DNA of 64,000 nucleotides. Origin: Limnobacter thiooxidans. GTDB taxonomy: Bacteria; Pseudomonadota; Gammaproteobacteria; Burkholderiales; Burkholderiaceae_B. A model generated the notes under the pieces. The model saw nothing but the letters and a program-made list of their open reading frames with translations, had not been told where the DNA came from and did no database searches. Position 1 is the stretch's first letter. Each line of letters opens with the position of its first letter. The stretch lies in assembly GCF_036323495.1 (NCBI RefSeq), contig NZ_AP028947.1, forward strand, positions 620,001 through 684,000, read 5' to 3'. Below, piece after piece: positions 36,559-46,568 of this stretch. The translations under genes were made by a program, and so were the position numbers.

Positions 36559-38427
36559 ATGATTCCTCAAAGCTTTATTGATGATTTGCTGTATCGCCTG
36601 GACATCACCGATGTGGTGGGCCGGTACGTGCAACTCAAGGCTGCCGGTGCGAATTTGCAGGGCTTGTGTCCATTCCACAACGAAAAATCTCCGTCTTTCA
36701 GCGTTAGCCCGTCTAAACAGTTCTATCACTGCTTTGGCTGTGGTGCTCATGGCAACGCCGTTGGTTTTGTGATGGAACATCTGGGGCTGACTTTTCCTGA
36801 AGCGGTGGAAAACCTGGCTGGAAGCCTGGGTATTGATGTACCTCATGAAAAAGGCATGGATGTGCCTGCTGAAGTGCGTTCCGAGCGCGAGGAACTGGTT
36901 GAATTGCTGACACGCGCCGCGAACTATTACAAAGCGCAGCTCAAAAAAAGCCCGGTCGCCATCGACTACCTGAAAAATAGGGGCCTGACCGGTCAGGTGG
37001 CGGCTCGCTACGGCATGGGCTATGCCCCCGACGCCTATCAGAATCTGGAGGCCGTGGTTGACAACTACGCCAGCAACACCCAGTTGGACCTGGCGGGTTT
37101 GACCAAGATCAGCGACAGCAACCGCCGGTACGATGCATTTCGCGGGCGTATCATGTTCCCGATCCGCAATGCCAAAGGGCAGGTTATTGGCTTTGGTGGC
37201 CGGGTATTGGGCGACGAGAAGCCCAAATACCTGAACAGCCCGGAAACACCCGTGTTTTCAAAAGGCCATGAAGTGTACGGTTTGTTTGAAGCTCGTCAGG
37301 CCATACACAAGATGGGCTATGCCTTGGTGACCGAGGGTTACATGGACGTGGTGGCCCTTGCGCAGTGGGGGTTCGAGAATGCCGTGGCCACCTTGGGTAC
37401 TGCTGTTACACCCGACCATGTGCAGAAACTGTTCAAGCAAACCGACCGGCTTGTATTTGCGTTTGATGGCGATGCTGCGGGCCAAAAGGCCGCCTGGCGG
37501 GCTTTGCAGGCCTGTCTGCCCCACGTCAGCGAAAACAAGCGCGCCGATTTCATTTTTCTGCCTGCCGAGCACGATCCCGATTCCTTCATTCGGACGGAAG
37601 GCCCCGATGGCTTTGATGCCATGGTGGCGCAGGCCGCGTCCCTTTCCGAGTTTTTGGCGCGATATCTGGAGCGAAACTACCCGCTTCAACAAATTGAAGG
37701 CAGTGCTGCGGCTATTTCATTTTTGAAACCCCTTATTGTACAAATGCAGCCCACGGTTTACAGGTCGTCGCTTTTGCGTGCTCTGGCCAATTTGCTGGGT
37801 GCGACCCCCATGGAATTGAGCCGGCATTTGGGGCTAAAAAGCCGCGATGGCGGTGGCGACTATTTTTCACCGAAAAACAAGGGGCAATTTCCGGGTGGTC
37901 AGCAAAACGGGCAGCAGGGCAAGTTTGGGGGAAAAAAGTTTGGGAAATACAAAGATGAACCGTTGCAAAACAATTGGGGGCCCAGGCCCGTCGCAAAGTC
38001 GCCACTGTTGAGCCTGGCTGCCCGGGTTATTCGTGCGCCGCACCTGGTGAATTTGTGCGATTCCCTGCTGGAATTGTATGAAAGAGAGAAAAACCCGGCT
38101 ACAGAAGTACACAGTTTTGTGCATTTGCTTGAAAAAGTCAGAAATGACCCCAACTTACTCGAAGCCCGTCTACAACATGCTTTCAACGACGAAGTGCATC
38201 AGAATTGGGTCAACTCCGTGCTGAAAGAGGCACGCGGTCTGGATGATTCTCTCGATTTTGAAACCGAGTTGCGTTCCGGGATGTATCAATGCAGTGAGCT
38301 TTGGTTTAAAGCCGAACTGGAGCGCCTTACTGCCGAAATGCCCACCCAAGGGGAGCAACTTCGGTGGTATCACGAGTGCATGCAACGCTTCCAAGAATTG
38401 AAACAAAAGCGAGTTAATCAGTTATAA
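36559..38427 (+). CDS. dnaG: DNA primase DnaG
   Basis: 622 residues. DnaG makes RNA primers at the replication fork. The N-terminal CHC2 zinc finger is intact (CPFHNEKSPSF and YHCFGCGAHGN, residues 38-66). The catalytic TOPRIM core includes VTEGYMDVVAL (near 257) and FAFDGDAAGQKAA (near 305). The C-terminal DnaB-interaction domain follows a Gly/Gln/Lys-rich linker (residues 430-475) that is unusually long and low-complexity. The start ATG has no strong ribosome site. Confidence 0.97.
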   Translation: MIPQSFIDDLLYRLDITDVVGRYVQLKAAGANLQGLCPFHNEKSPSFSVSPSKQFYHCFGCGAHGNAVGFVMEHLGLTFPEAVENLAGSLGIDVPHEKGMDVPAEVRSEREELVELLTRAANYYKAQLKKSPVAIDYLKNRGLTGQVAARYGMGYAPDAYQNLEAVVDNYASNTQLDLAGLTKISDSNRRYDAFRGRIMFPIRNAKGQVIGFGGRVLGDEKPKYLNSPETPVFSKGHEVYGLFEARQAIHKMGYALVTEGYMDVVALAQWGFENAVATLGTAVTPDHVQKLFKQTDRLVFAFDGDAAGQKAAWRALQACLPHVSENKRADFIFLPAEHDPDSFIRTEGPDGFDAMVAQAASLSEFLARYLERNYPLQQIEGSAAAISFLKPLIVQMQPTVYRSSLLRALANLLGATPMELSRHLGLKSRDGGGDYFSPKNKGQFPGGQQNGQQGKFGGKKFGKYKDEPLQNNWGPRPVAKSPLLSLAARVIRAPHLVNLCDSLLELYEREKNPATEVHSFVHLLEKVRNDPNLLEARLQHAFNDEVHQNWVNSVLKEARGLDDSLDFETELRSGMYQCSELWFKAELERLTAEMPTQGEQLRWYHECMQRFQELKQKRVNQL

Positions 38428-38510
38428 TTAAAGGTTACGGTGCAGCTTTTGCATCTTTGTTGTGCGTTGTTGCGCACCCAGTGGCCGTTATTCAGTGGTT
38501 CAGGGAATGA

Positions 38511-41081
38511 ATGTTCAAAATACTCAACATTTTTTCAAAAACACAGGAACAGAAAGCCGAATCCGGCCACAAAACCAAGTCTGCGAACTCACCCACCGTG
38601 ATTTCCCAGCAAACCGATTCACACACACAGATTCCTGTTGGCCAAAAGCCGGAGAAGGAATCCTCCACTAGGGCATCCAAACGCAAGGGAGCGTCGTCAA
38701 TGGTAGGGAAGAAGGTTTCTCCTCAACAGGCAACTGCAAAAGAAGCGAAAAATACGACCGTGGTAAAGAATACAGAATCCAAGAAAACAGCAGCTGCTGA
38801 AACGCCTGTGAGCAAGAATGCCGCTGCGCCCTCGATTGATGCGCCCAAGCGTGGTCGAAAGCCCAAAGTGGAAGATTCGGCAGTAGATACCCAGGTCGAT
38901 CTTGACGCCGAGGAATCACAGCCGAAGAAGCGCGGGCGCAAACCCAAGGCCTTGGCTGAGGCTGCGCCTGTTGTTGCTGAGGCGCCCAAGGGTCGTGGCC
39001 GTCCACCGAAGTCTGCCGGCAAGCCCAAAGCCGAAGATGACGATGAAGACGACATGGACGCTGGCGCCGATGCATCGCTTGATTCTGATGATGTGCCTGA
39101 AGACGACGATTCAGACGCGAAAAAAGCGGATCTGGTGATTTTGCCCAAGCGCGGTCGTGGCTCCAAGGCCAAAGACAAGGCCTTGATCAATTCTGCCTAT
39201 CTGTCGTCGGCCAACGCCACGGTTGAAGAACTTGAATTGCGCCGCACGCAGCTTAAAACCCTGATCAAGATGGGTAAAGAGCGCGGCTACCTGACTTTTG
39301 CCGAGATCAATGACCACTTGCCCGATGACGTCACCGACGGTGAAGTGATTGAAGCCATGGTCAGCACCTTCCATGACATGGGGATCACTGTTTACGAACA
39401 GGCCCCTGACGCTGAAGCGCTGCTGATGAACGACAATGCGCCTGTGGGTACTTCGGCTGAAGATGCCGAAGAGGAAGCAGAAGCCGCCTTGAGCAACGTG
39501 GACTCCGAGTTTGGCCGCACTACCGACCCTGTTCGCATGTACATGCGTGAAATGGGCACGGTCGAGTTGCTGACCCGTGAAGGCGAAATTGAGATTGCCA
39601 AGCGAATTGAAGCCGGCCTGAAAGACATGGTACAAGCCATTTCTGCCTGCCCCGCCATTGTTGAAGACGTGGTGGGTCTGGGTCAGCGAATTGCTGAAGG
39701 CACATCCACCGTGGATGAAGTGGTGGATGGCATTGTGGATGACTCCATCCCTGACGACATGGTCGTGGCTGCGGCACCTGAAGAAATCAGTGAAGACGAA
39801 GAGGGTGATGACGAGGAAGAAGGCAATGACGGTGGCACCACCTCCGGCATGTCGGCGCGTCAACTTGAAGACCTGAAGAAGAACTCACTGGCTGTATTTG
39901 CAGAAATTGAAAAGCAGTTTGCGAAGCTGAAAAAAGCGCGTGCAGACGGCGGCTATAACACTGCGGCGTATAAAAAGGCCAAGGAAGCGATTGCCGAGCA
40001 GTTCATGAAAATTCGCTTTACCGCCAAGCAGGTTGAGCGTTTGTGCAGTATTTTGCGTGAACAGGTCGACAGCGTACGCAAGATCGAGCGTGAGATTTAT
40101 GACATCGCTGTGAACCGTGTGGGCGTACCCCGCGAGCAGTTCATCGACAAGTTCCGTGGCCATGAAGTGGATGCCGCTTGGGTTGGCGTGTTCAGCGCAT
40201 CCAACGCAGCATGGGCTGAAACTTGGGCGCGTAATGTGCCAGCCATTAACGAATTGCAGCAAAAACTGGTTGCCATTCAGGACATGGTGTCATTGCCCTT
40301 GAACGATTTGCGCACCATCAACAAGCAAATGGTTTCCGGTGAGAACCGTGCCCGTTTGGCCAAGCGTGAAATGATTGAAGCCAACTTGCGTTTGGTGATT
40401 TCAATTGCGAAGAAGTACACCAACCGTGGTTTGCAGTTCCTGGACCTAATTCAGGAAGGCAACGTGGGCTTGATGAAAGCGGTGGACAAGTTTGAATACC
40501 GCCGTGGTTACAAGTTTTCAACTTATGCCACATGGTGGATTCGCCAGGCGATTACCCGTTCCATTGCAGACCAGGCGCGCACCATCCGTATTCCGGTGCA
40601 CATGATCGAAACGATCAACAAGATGAACCGGATCAGCCGCCAGATTCTGCAGGAAACAGGCATTGAGCCCGATCCGGCCACTTTGGCCGAGCGCATGGAA
40701 ATGCCGGAAGAGAAGATCCGCAAGATCCTGAAGATCGCGAAAGAACCGATTTCGATGGAAACACCGATTGGCGATGACGACGATTCACACTTGGGCGACT
40801 TCATTGAAGACAACCACACCCTGGCTCCTCAAGATGCAGCGCAGTACAGCAGCCTGCGTTTCGTGACCAAGGATGTGCTGGATTCACTGACCCCGCGCGA
40901 AGCCAAGGTATTGCGCATGCGTTTCGGTATTGAAATGAGCACTGACCACACGCTGGAAGAAGTGGGCAAGCAGTTTGATGTCACGCGTGAGCGGATTCGC
41001 CAGATTGAAGCCAAAGCGCTGCGCAAGCTGCGTCACCCCAGCCGTTCAGACAAGCTGAAGAGCTTCCTGGAAGGCGAGTAA
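38511..41081 (+). CDS. rpoD: Primary sigma factor RpoD (sigma-70) with AT-hook-like N-terminus
   Basis: 856 residues from the ATG at 38511, or 793 from ATG 38700. The latter has the better ribosome site, AAGGGAG eight bases upstream, and may be the real start. Region 1.1 lies near 235-290. Region 1.2 ([16 protein letters not shown]) lies near 343, followed by an acidic non-conserved insert (about 415-450). Region 2 holds the -10 recognition motif ([18 protein letters not shown], near 663-680), and region 4 contains [24 protein letters not shown] at the end. Ahead of region 1.1 is a Lys/Ala/Pro-rich extension with four AT-hook-like cores (KRGRKPK near 111, KKRGRKPK near 139, KGRGRPPK near 160, PKRGRG near 212), separated by acidic runs. 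It ends the macromolecular synthesis block; the dnaG-rpoD gap is 83 bases. Confidence 0.97.
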   Translation: MFKILNIFSKTQEQKAESGHKTKSANSPTVISQQTDSHTQIPVGQKPEKESSTRASKRKGASSMVGKKVSPQQATAKEAKNTTVVKNTESKKTAAAETPVSKNAAAPSIDAPKRGRKPKVEDSAVDTQVDLDAEESQPKKRGRKPKALAEAAPVVAEAPKGRGRPPKSAGKPKAEDDDEDDMDAGADASLDSDDVPEDDDSDAKKADLVILPKRGRGSKAKDKALINSAYLSSANATVEELELRRTQLKTLIKMGKERGYLTFAEINDHLPDDVTDGEVIEAMVSTFHDMGITVYEQAPDAEALLMNDNAPVGTSAEDAEEEAEAALSNVDSEFGRTTDPVRMYMREMGTVELLTREGEIEIAKRIEAGLKDMVQAISACPAIVEDVVGLGQRIAEGTSTVDEVVDGIVDDSIPDDMVVAAAPEEISEDEEGDDEEEGNDGGTTSGMSARQLEDLKKNSLAVFAEIEKQFAKLKKARADGGYNTAAYKKAKEAIAEQFMKIRFTAKQVERLCSILREQVDSVRKIEREIYDIAVNRVGVPREQFIDKFRGHEVDAAWVGVFSASNAAWAETWARNVPAINELQQKLVAIQDMVSLPLNDLRTINKQMVSGENRARLAKREMIEANLRLVISIAKKYTNRGLQFLDLIQEGNVGLMKAVDKFEYRRGYKFSTYATWWIRQAITRSIADQARTIRIPVHMIETINKMNRISRQILQETGIEPDPATLAERMEMPEEKIRKILKIAKEPISMETPIGDDDDSHLGDFIEDNHTLAPQDAAQYSSLRFVTKDVLDSLTPREAKVLRMRFGIEMSTDHTLEEVGKQFDVTRERIRQIEAKALRKLRHPSRSDKLKSFLEGE

Positions 41082-41101
41082 CTTGATTTGAAAGGTTACG
41101 T

Positions 41102-41180
<79 letters not shown>

Positions 41181-41186
41181 CAATTG

Positions 41187-41217
41187 AAAAAGCCAACCTC
41201 TCGGGGTTGGCTTTTTT
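41187..41217 (+). terminator. Intrinsic terminator after rpoD-tRNA
   Basis: GCCAACC (41192-41198) pairs with GGTTGGC (41205-41211), flanked by AAAAA on the left and TTTTTT on the right. The A/T flanks make it usable on both strands, so it may also stop the convergent kinase transcript ending at 41250. Confidence 0.9.
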
Positions 41218-41249
41218 GTTGGGGAAGCGCTTTGCGCGCCAGTGGCGAC

Positions 41250-42761
41250 TCACCAGGTTTTGAACACATCCAGCCCTTCTTCCGCATTGAATTCAACTTC
41301 TTCAAGCAGTTCGAAGGGTACAGCTGCCTTTACGAGCATGACGGAGCAAGGCGCATACATGGCCACCTTGATGGGTACGGTTCGCATCAGCCTTTGCAAT
41401 TGCACACCGTGCGTCGCAGCCCCCATGATGATCAATGACACATTGTTGCCTTCGGCATAAGCCAGAATGGCCTCAGCCACATCGCTGCTTTCAAGCACAT
41501 GGAAAGAAACATGGTGTGAGTCCAGTGACAAAGGCACAGCCCATTGTTTCAGCATGTTCAGGTAGCTTCGTTGCAACTCGCTTTCACTGCCGGAAGCGTC
41601 GCTACTCAGCAGGCTGTTTTTCAGAACAGTGACCACGGCAAGCCTGGCGCCTGGGCGAATTCCCATGCTGCGTTGCACTGATTCACGCAGGCTGAACAGG
41701 GTTGCATCGGTGACGCCTTTGTGGGGAATCGCGACCATGACAATCGGTATGGAGGCGATTTGCCGCTCTGGCAAAGGGCTGGCTTGGTAATGCATGCCTG
41801 CCGCACGAATCCAGCGTTTGAAGTGCACCCAGAACGAGGTGCGCACCATTTGCTTGCCGCGGCGTGTGATTCGAATTTGCGCGGGGTCTTGCAGATCAAA
41901 GGCCAGGTGTGCGGCGGAAGGGTAACGCCGTACGGCTTCAGGTTCAAGACAGCGCAGAATCACTTCCTGGAGCCATTCGGGAACCTGTTCATTACGTAGA
42001 CGAGGCGGAACGGGGTCCATCCACAAACGCTGGCGCAGCCCACCGGTAGTGCTGGGTGAGCCAAATGGTAGGCGGCCTGTGGCCAGCTCATACAGCATGA
42101 CACCGATCGCAAAAACATCGCTGCGGGGGTCTCCCCGAACACCTACAACCTGCTCCGGTGCAATCCAGGTGGGAGAGCCGACCGCCTTGCGCAATTCTTC
42201 TGCCATCAGGTCTGGAAAATGGGCGTGGAAACTCAAGCCAAAATCCAGCAGGACCACTTGGTCCAAATCTATCGAGCCATCGGATTTTTCCCGGAAGAGC
42301 ACGTTGGCAGGCTTCAGGTCCAGATGGCAGGCATTCTGCTTGTGTAAGCTGTGAACTGCTTTGCCCAAAGCGGCCCCAATTCTGGCGATGGTGGCTGGGC
42401 TTGTACCTCCTGCTGCGTTCTCCGCAGTGTCGAGAACCTGCTCCAGGGTGTGGCCCGGAATGTATTCCATCACCAGGTAGGGAAGATTATCCAGGTCGCC
42501 AGAGGCAACAAAACGGGGAATGTGACGTCCGGAAACAGCGGGTAAAATCTGCCGTTCAATTTCGAAACCGATGATGTTTTCACCCCCGTCGCCTTCGCGC
42601 ATCTTGGGCACTTTCATGATCATCGGAAAACCTGGATCTAGGCTTGCATGGCCTTTGTCCCGGTCGTACTCCACGCGGTAAATGGTGGCCATTCCCCCGC
42701 TGTGAACACAATCGCGGATAACAAATCCGTCGAGCGTCTGCCCGACAGTCAGCCTGGTCAT
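41250..42761 (-). CDS. Serine/threonine protein kinase fused to a universal stress (UspA) domain
   Basis: 503 residues. The N-terminal Hanks-type kinase (about 12-295) has a Gly-rich loop SGGMATIY (21-28), the ATP-binding Lys50 in MIMKVPK, Glu67 or Glu69 in helix C, catalytic loop HLDLKPANVL (146-155) with Asp148, DFG (173-175) and APEQ (near 198). The usual HRD arginine is Leu. A UspA-like alpha/beta domain follows (about 350-485), including VLKNSLL and IIMGAATHG and ending APCSVMLVKA. No membrane segment, so cytoplasmic. Its start overlaps the stop of the upstream metallophosphoesterase by four bases, indicating a translationally coupled kinase/phosphatase pair. Substrates unknown. Confidence 0.88.
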   Translation of the reverse strand: MTRLTVGQTLDGFVIRDCVHSGGMATIYRVEYDRDKGHASLDPGFPMIMKVPKMREGDGGENIIGFEIERQILPAVSGRHIPRFVASGDLDNLPYLVMEYIPGHTLEQVLDTAENAAGGTSPATIARIGAALGKAVHSLHKQNACHLDLKPANVLFREKSDGSIDLDQVVLLDFGLSFHAHFPDLMAEELRKAVGSPTWIAPEQVVGVRGDPRSDVFAIGVMLYELATGRLPFGSPSTTGGLRQRLWMDPVPPRLRNEQVPEWLQEVILRCLEPEAVRRYPSAAHLAFDLQDPAQIRITRRGKQMVRTSFWVHFKRWIRAAGMHYQASPLPERQIASIPIVMVAIPHKGVTDATLFSLRESVQRSMGIRPGARLAVVTVLKNSLLSSDASGSESELQRSYLNMLKQWAVPLSLDSHHVSFHVLESSDVAEAILAYAEGNNVSLIIMGAATHGVQLQRLMRTVPIKVAMYAPCSVMLVKAAVPFELLEEVEFNAEEGLDVFKTW

Positions 42762-43510
42762 CTGCCAAGTTCCAGGCGGGTCGCCATTTGTTCAGGCAGC
42801 CCTGCCTTGCGAATGGCTTGCGCGGCAGACTGGGCGTCGTAGGCCACGCGATAAAAACTCAGTGTTTGAAGTACATCGTCGTACATGGCATACATGGAGC
42901 GAACATCCCCGTCACGGGGTTGTCCCACAGATCCCACGGTGACAACCATTTGTCGGCGAAGGGGCGTGGGTATGGCCACGCCTGCGACCGGATCGAACCG
43001 CATCATGTTTCGGCTGGCACCTGGGTAATACAACACCTGATGGTGCACATGCCCCAAGAACACATGGCTGGCGCTGTGGTCACGGCACGCGGCATCCATA
43101 CACAGCTTGGCTTTGTGTTCGCTGTCCACGTATTCCCATTTGGCGGGTTGATTGGCGCTGGCATGCACAAACAGGGCTTTGCCATGCAGCTTGGTCATCG
43201 GGCGGGTGGCAAGAAATTCACGTTGTTCCAGGGAAAGCCGGGCGTGTGTCCAGGCCGCGCTGCTGGATCCCATGTCGTTCAATGCGGGTGGCGGGTTCAC
43301 TGCCATGTCATCGTGGTTGCCTTTGACTACCCAAGCGCCTTGTTCCCACAAGGCCATGACTTCGTCCACAACGCCGGCTGGATCTCCACCGTAACCCACT
43401 AGGTCACCCAAAATGACGAACTGCTGGGCTCCTGCTTTGCGGGCGTGCTCAGTGCAGGCCTTAAGCGCCTGCAAATTGCTGTGGACGTCGGACAACAACG
43501 CTATTTTCAT
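42758..43510 (-). CDS. Metallophosphoesterase (YfcE/PP-type phosphatase)
   Basis: 250 residues. All calcineurin-type metal motifs are present: DVHSN (residues 8-12), GDLVGYGG (near 35), GNHDD (near 65), HAS (near 115) and GHVHHQ (near 153). It could act on phosphoproteins or on small phosphoesters. The 4-bp overlap with the downstream Ser/Thr kinase gene suggests it reverses that kinase's action, as PP2C enzymes do elsewhere; this is inference. It is the first gene of the pair; the promoter must lie in 43511-43760, shared with a divergent gene. Confidence 0.88.
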   Translation of the reverse strand: MKIALLSDVHSNLQALKACTEHARKAGAQQFVILGDLVGYGGDPAGVVDEVMALWEQGAWVVKGNHDDMAVNPPPALNDMGSSSAAWTHARLSLEQREFLATRPMTKLHGKALFVHASANQPAKWEYVDSEHKAKLCMDAACRDHSASHVFLGHVHHQVLYYPGASRNMMRFDPVAGVAIPTPLRRQMVVTVGSVGQPRDGDVRSMYAMYDDVLQTLSFYRVAYDAQSAAQAIRKAGLPEQMATRLELGR

Positions 43511-43679
43511 GTCTCGCTCAATGTTCTGGTTTTGTTGTTTGAGTCCATGATAGCGCAGTTAGTCTTCATTTTGCTTACAGAAATGGGAGGCGCTTTCGGG
43601 ATTGGCGGAGAGCTGGATCGGATACATTGAGTAGGCAAGTTTTGCTCTAAAGATGTACACCCCTGTCACAAATAACTTA

Positions 43680-43708
43680 TTGCGGTAATATTTGACGCGC
43701 AATATACT
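43680..43708 (+). promoter_or_regulatory. Sigma-70 promoter candidate for the DUF4331 gene
   Basis: TTGCGG (43680-43685) and TATACT (43703-43708) are separated by 17 bases, pointing to the ATG at 43761. The -10 matches five of six consensus bases, the -35 only moderately. The rest of the 250-base divergent gap (43511-43760) shows no other feature I can support. Confidence 0.55.
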
Positions 43709-43760
43709 CTTTCGAGGGCGCGCAAGCGAGTCCCCAACAACAATTGGCAGTGAGGGTAGT

Positions 43761-45380
43761 ATGTTGAAAGTACAGAGGAAGACAGCAGTTCAAAAAAACA
43801 AGAATAATTTCAAGACAAAAATTTTATTGGGTGGCGTTTTGTCCGCCATCAGCATTGCGGCATTGGCGTCCAGTCACCGCGAGGCACCATCAATCACCAC
43901 TACACCGAAAGCAGACGGCACAGACTTCTACATGTTTCGCAGTTACGAAGCGAACCGTTCAGATTTCATCACCTTGATTGCCAACTACCAGCCTTTGCAA
44001 GACGGCTACGGTGGCCCGAACTACTTCTCGATGGACCCGAATGCACTGTATGAGATTCACATCGACAATGATGGGGACGCACAGGAAGAAATTACATTCC
44101 AGTTCAACTTCAAGAACACCTTGCGTGACTTGAAACAAACGATTGGCGGTGCCGATGTCAGTATTCCCCTGATACAACAAGGCGGAGTTACCGGGCTGAA
44201 CAGCGCCAACCTTAATTTGAACGAAAGCTACACCATGACGGTGGTTCGTGATGGACGCCGCAGTGGTAACCGCACTGTGGTTTCAAAAACTGGTGGTGGT
44301 TCTACACTGGAAAAGCCGGTGGACTACATTGGTGAAAAAACACTGGGCAATGCGGCGGCTTATCAGGCCTATTCGGATGCACATATTCACAACGTGACCA
44401 TTCCAGGTTGCACAGGTGGTACCAATCAGGCCAAGGTATTTGTGGGGCAGCGTCAGGAAGGTTTTGCGGTGAATCTGGGCACTATTTTTGACCTGGTTAA
44501 CGCACCTTTCAACGTAATTTCCAACCGTACTTTTGCCAACGCAGCAGCCGCCAATTCAATTCAAGATAAAAACGTCACCAGCATTGCCATTGAAATCCAC
44601 AAGGATTGCCTGACACCCGGCGCGGAAAACGTGGTGGGTGGATGGACAACAGCCAGCGTGCGCCAAGTACAAATTGGCGATGGCATTCCTGCACAAGGCC
44701 ACCAAACCGCTGAAAAAACAGGTGGTGCATGGGTTCAGGTTTCACGCCTGGGCATGCCTTTGGTGAATGAGGTGGTGATTGGCTTGAAAGACAAAGACCG
44801 TTTTAACGCATCCAAGCCCAGTGGTGATGGTCAGTTCTTGAACTACGTATCCAACCCCACATTGCCACAGTTGATCAGCCTGGTGCAAACCGGCAACGCC
44901 GGTGCAGCACCCACTAACTTCCCACGCACTGACTTGTTGAACGTGTTTCTTGCTGGTATTCAAGGTGTGAACCGCCCGGCTAATGTGGTGTTGTCGGAAA
45001 TGTTGCGGTTGAATACTGAAACACCGGTTACGCCAATTGCCATGCAAAACACGCTTGGTTTGGCATTCGGTGATGCGGCTGGTTTCCCGAACGGACGTCG
45101 TCCAATCGATGATGTCGTGGATATTTCACTTGTGGCAGTGATGGGTGGCTTGTGTGTGGCCAATGGCGCAAATGATGCTTTCAAGTTGAACACAGTGCCT
45201 GGAACAACATTGACTTCTGCTTGCACCCCAGGCAGCGTTCCATTGGGCAATACCTCCTTGTCAATTCATGATGCTGTGGATCAAAGTCGTGTACCCTTCA
45301 TGAACCGTTTTCCTTACCTGAGCACGCCCACGCCTGGTTCTGGAACACCGGCACCCACACAAACTGTGCTGGCACGCTAA
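43761..45380 (+). CDS. DUF4331 family secreted protein
   Basis: 539 residues from the ATG at 43761 with GAGGG upstream; the longer frame from 43692 lacks a ribosome site and overlaps the promoter candidate. A basic head and hydrophobic segment (KTKILLGGVLSAISIAALAS) form the signal peptide. It is followed directly by SSHREAPSI, a hallmark of DUF4331 proteins, and TDFYMFRSYE. The family is widespread in secreted proteins of unknown function. Segments AFGDAAGFPNGRRPIDDVVDI and NRFPYLSTPTPG near the C-terminus are also typical. It is followed 12 bases later by a small lipoprotein gene. Confidence 0.85.
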   Translation: MLKVQRKTAVQKNKNNFKTKILLGGVLSAISIAALASSHREAPSITTTPKADGTDFYMFRSYEANRSDFITLIANYQPLQDGYGGPNYFSMDPNALYEIHIDNDGDAQEEITFQFNFKNTLRDLKQTIGGADVSIPLIQQGGVTGLNSANLNLNESYTMTVVRDGRRSGNRTVVSKTGGGSTLEKPVDYIGEKTLGNAAAYQAYSDAHIHNVTIPGCTGGTNQAKVFVGQRQEGFAVNLGTIFDLVNAPFNVISNRTFANAAAANSIQDKNVTSIAIEIHKDCLTPGAENVVGGWTTASVRQVQIGDGIPAQGHQTAEKTGGAWVQVSRLGMPLVNEVVIGLKDKDRFNASKPSGDGQFLNYVSNPTLPQLISLVQTGNAGAAPTNFPRTDLLNVFLAGIQGVNRPANVVLSEMLRLNTETPVTPIAMQNTLGLAFGDAAGFPNGRRPIDDVVDISLVAVMGGLCVANGANDAFKLNTVPGTTLTSACTPGSVPLGNTSLSIHDAVDQSRVPFMNRFPYLSTPTPGSGTPAPTQTVLAR

Positions 45381-45392
45381 GGAGTTGAATCA

Positions 45393-45632
45393 ATGAAATT
45401 CGCCAATATAATCCGTGTGGGCGCAGGTGCGATATTGCTTGCCGGCTTGGCTGCTTGCGGGAGTGATGACACGCCTTTCAATCTGGGGACGGCCAGCAGT
45501 GATGGCAACATTAACCAGATTGAGGCTGGTGTACTTGCTGGAAGCAGTACAGAAGCAGGTGAGCCAGACAATGTGAGTAACCTCGCGCTGGCTACATCGG
45601 AAACCGATGAGCCTTTTGATTTGCCCGACTAA
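45393..45632 (+). CDS. Small acidic lipoprotein
   Basis: 79 residues with AAGGAG upstream. A lipobox LAAC is at residues 19-22 after a basic/hydrophobic leader, so the mature protein is about 58 residues anchored by lipid at Cys22. The remainder is acidic, Ser/Thr/Asn-rich and probably disordered. The first mature residues GSDD suggest transfer to the outer membrane instead of inner-membrane retention. It is probably co-transcribed with the DUF4331 gene and may serve it. Function unknown. Confidence 0.75.
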   Translation: MKFANIIRVGAGAILLAGLAACGSDDTPFNLGTASSDGNINQIEAGVLAGSSTEAGEPDNVSNLALATSETDEPFDLPD

Positions 45633-45658
45633 ACACCAGTTGCTTTAACGGTGAGGTC

Positions 45659-45700
45659 AGCAAAGCCCTGTGGTTATCTCAATCCGCAGGGCTTTGCTTT
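45659..45700. terminator. Bidirectional terminator between convergent genes
   Basis: A 15-bp stem (45659-45673 with 45684-45698; one G-T pair) with a 10-base loop. The arms begin AGCAAAGCCCTG and end CAGGGCTTTGCT. It sits between the lipoprotein stop and the stop of the convergent DUF4198-like gene, which it just touches. T-runs are short on both sides. Confidence 0.85.
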
Positions 45701-46391
45701 ATCGGGGGTTTAGCGTCACCGAGAGGAATTGGCTTTTGAAACCGTTGCCGCTTTCTTCGCTGATCAGGGTGCGTAAAAGTGCCTTGGATTTGGGTTGCAA
45801 CAGCAGTTTCACTTTGCCATCGGTATCGGTGTTGCTCCACAAGGTGATGGGTGTCTCGGGGTATTCAAGACCCACCGACACACCTGCCAAAGGTGCACCG
45901 TTTCTGTATAAAAAAATGTTGTCCGTGTCGCCTGGTTTGTGCACGAATTGAGCCAACTCGCTGTTGTACAGTGGGCTGCCGATTTCAATGGGCTTGATTT
46001 GTGACAGCTTGAAGTATTCTTCCTGAAAGGTTTTGCTGCGCCGTGCTTTGTCGACCAACAATGTGTCAACCTTGTTTTCTTCAAGGTGCGCAACTCCCTG
46101 CGCTGTTGAAAGCTCAATCAGACTGGTCTTCAATCTGGCTACACAGTTTTGCGTGTTGTCGGGGTAAGGATACCGTGTGCTTTTTTTGTCGAATTTCAAT
46201 TCAAATGCTTCCCCGTCAGCGGCCACGCAACGAACCGATTCCACATATTGACCTTTCACTACAATTTCTTTTGCCGGAAAGTTGTGGCCTGTGGACAAGC
46301 TGAGGTTGGCTTGGCCGGCTTCGATCCAGGTCAGGTGGGCGAAGGCTGAAACCGGTACGGTGAGTGCGATCAATGTGCTTAATATTTTCAC
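45699..46391 (-). CDS. Secreted DUF4198-like protein
   Basis: 230 residues, GTG start at 46391 with AAGGAG nine bases upstream. The signal peptide (KILSTLIALTVPVSAFAH) is cut so that the mature protein begins HLTWIEAG, as is common in the DUF4198 family, often encoded next to TonB receptors and linked to metal uptake. The C-terminal half (GAPLAGVSVGLEYPE, NTDTDGKVKLLL) looks like a beta-sandwich carboxypeptidase-regulatory-like fold. It is divergent from the TonB receptor gene (177 bases), which supports a shared task in uptake. The ligand is unknown. Confidence 0.7.
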   Translation of the reverse strand: MKILSTLIALTVPVSAFAHLTWIEAGQANLSLSTGHNFPAKEIVVKGQYVESVRCVAADGEAFELKFDKKSTRYPYPDNTQNCVARLKTSLIELSTAQGVAHLEENKVDTLLVDKARRSKTFQEEYFKLSQIKPIEIGSPLYNSELAQFVHKPGDTDNIFLYRNGAPLAGVSVGLEYPETPITLWSNTDTDGKVKLLLQPKSKALLRTLISEESGNGFKSQFLSVTLNPR

Positions 46392-46568
46392 TATAAAATA
46401 CTCCTTGTGATGAAAGACATTTTGCGCCCGTTATTGAAAAGAGTGGTGAGGTGACCGCGAAATGGATGAAATCCAGTCAGCGAGGCTACTGCTTACAGAA
46501 AATAAATATAGTAGTGCTGCGTGTAATATTGGCGGTGCTTTGACTAATTTCCGTTTAAAGAAAATTTC

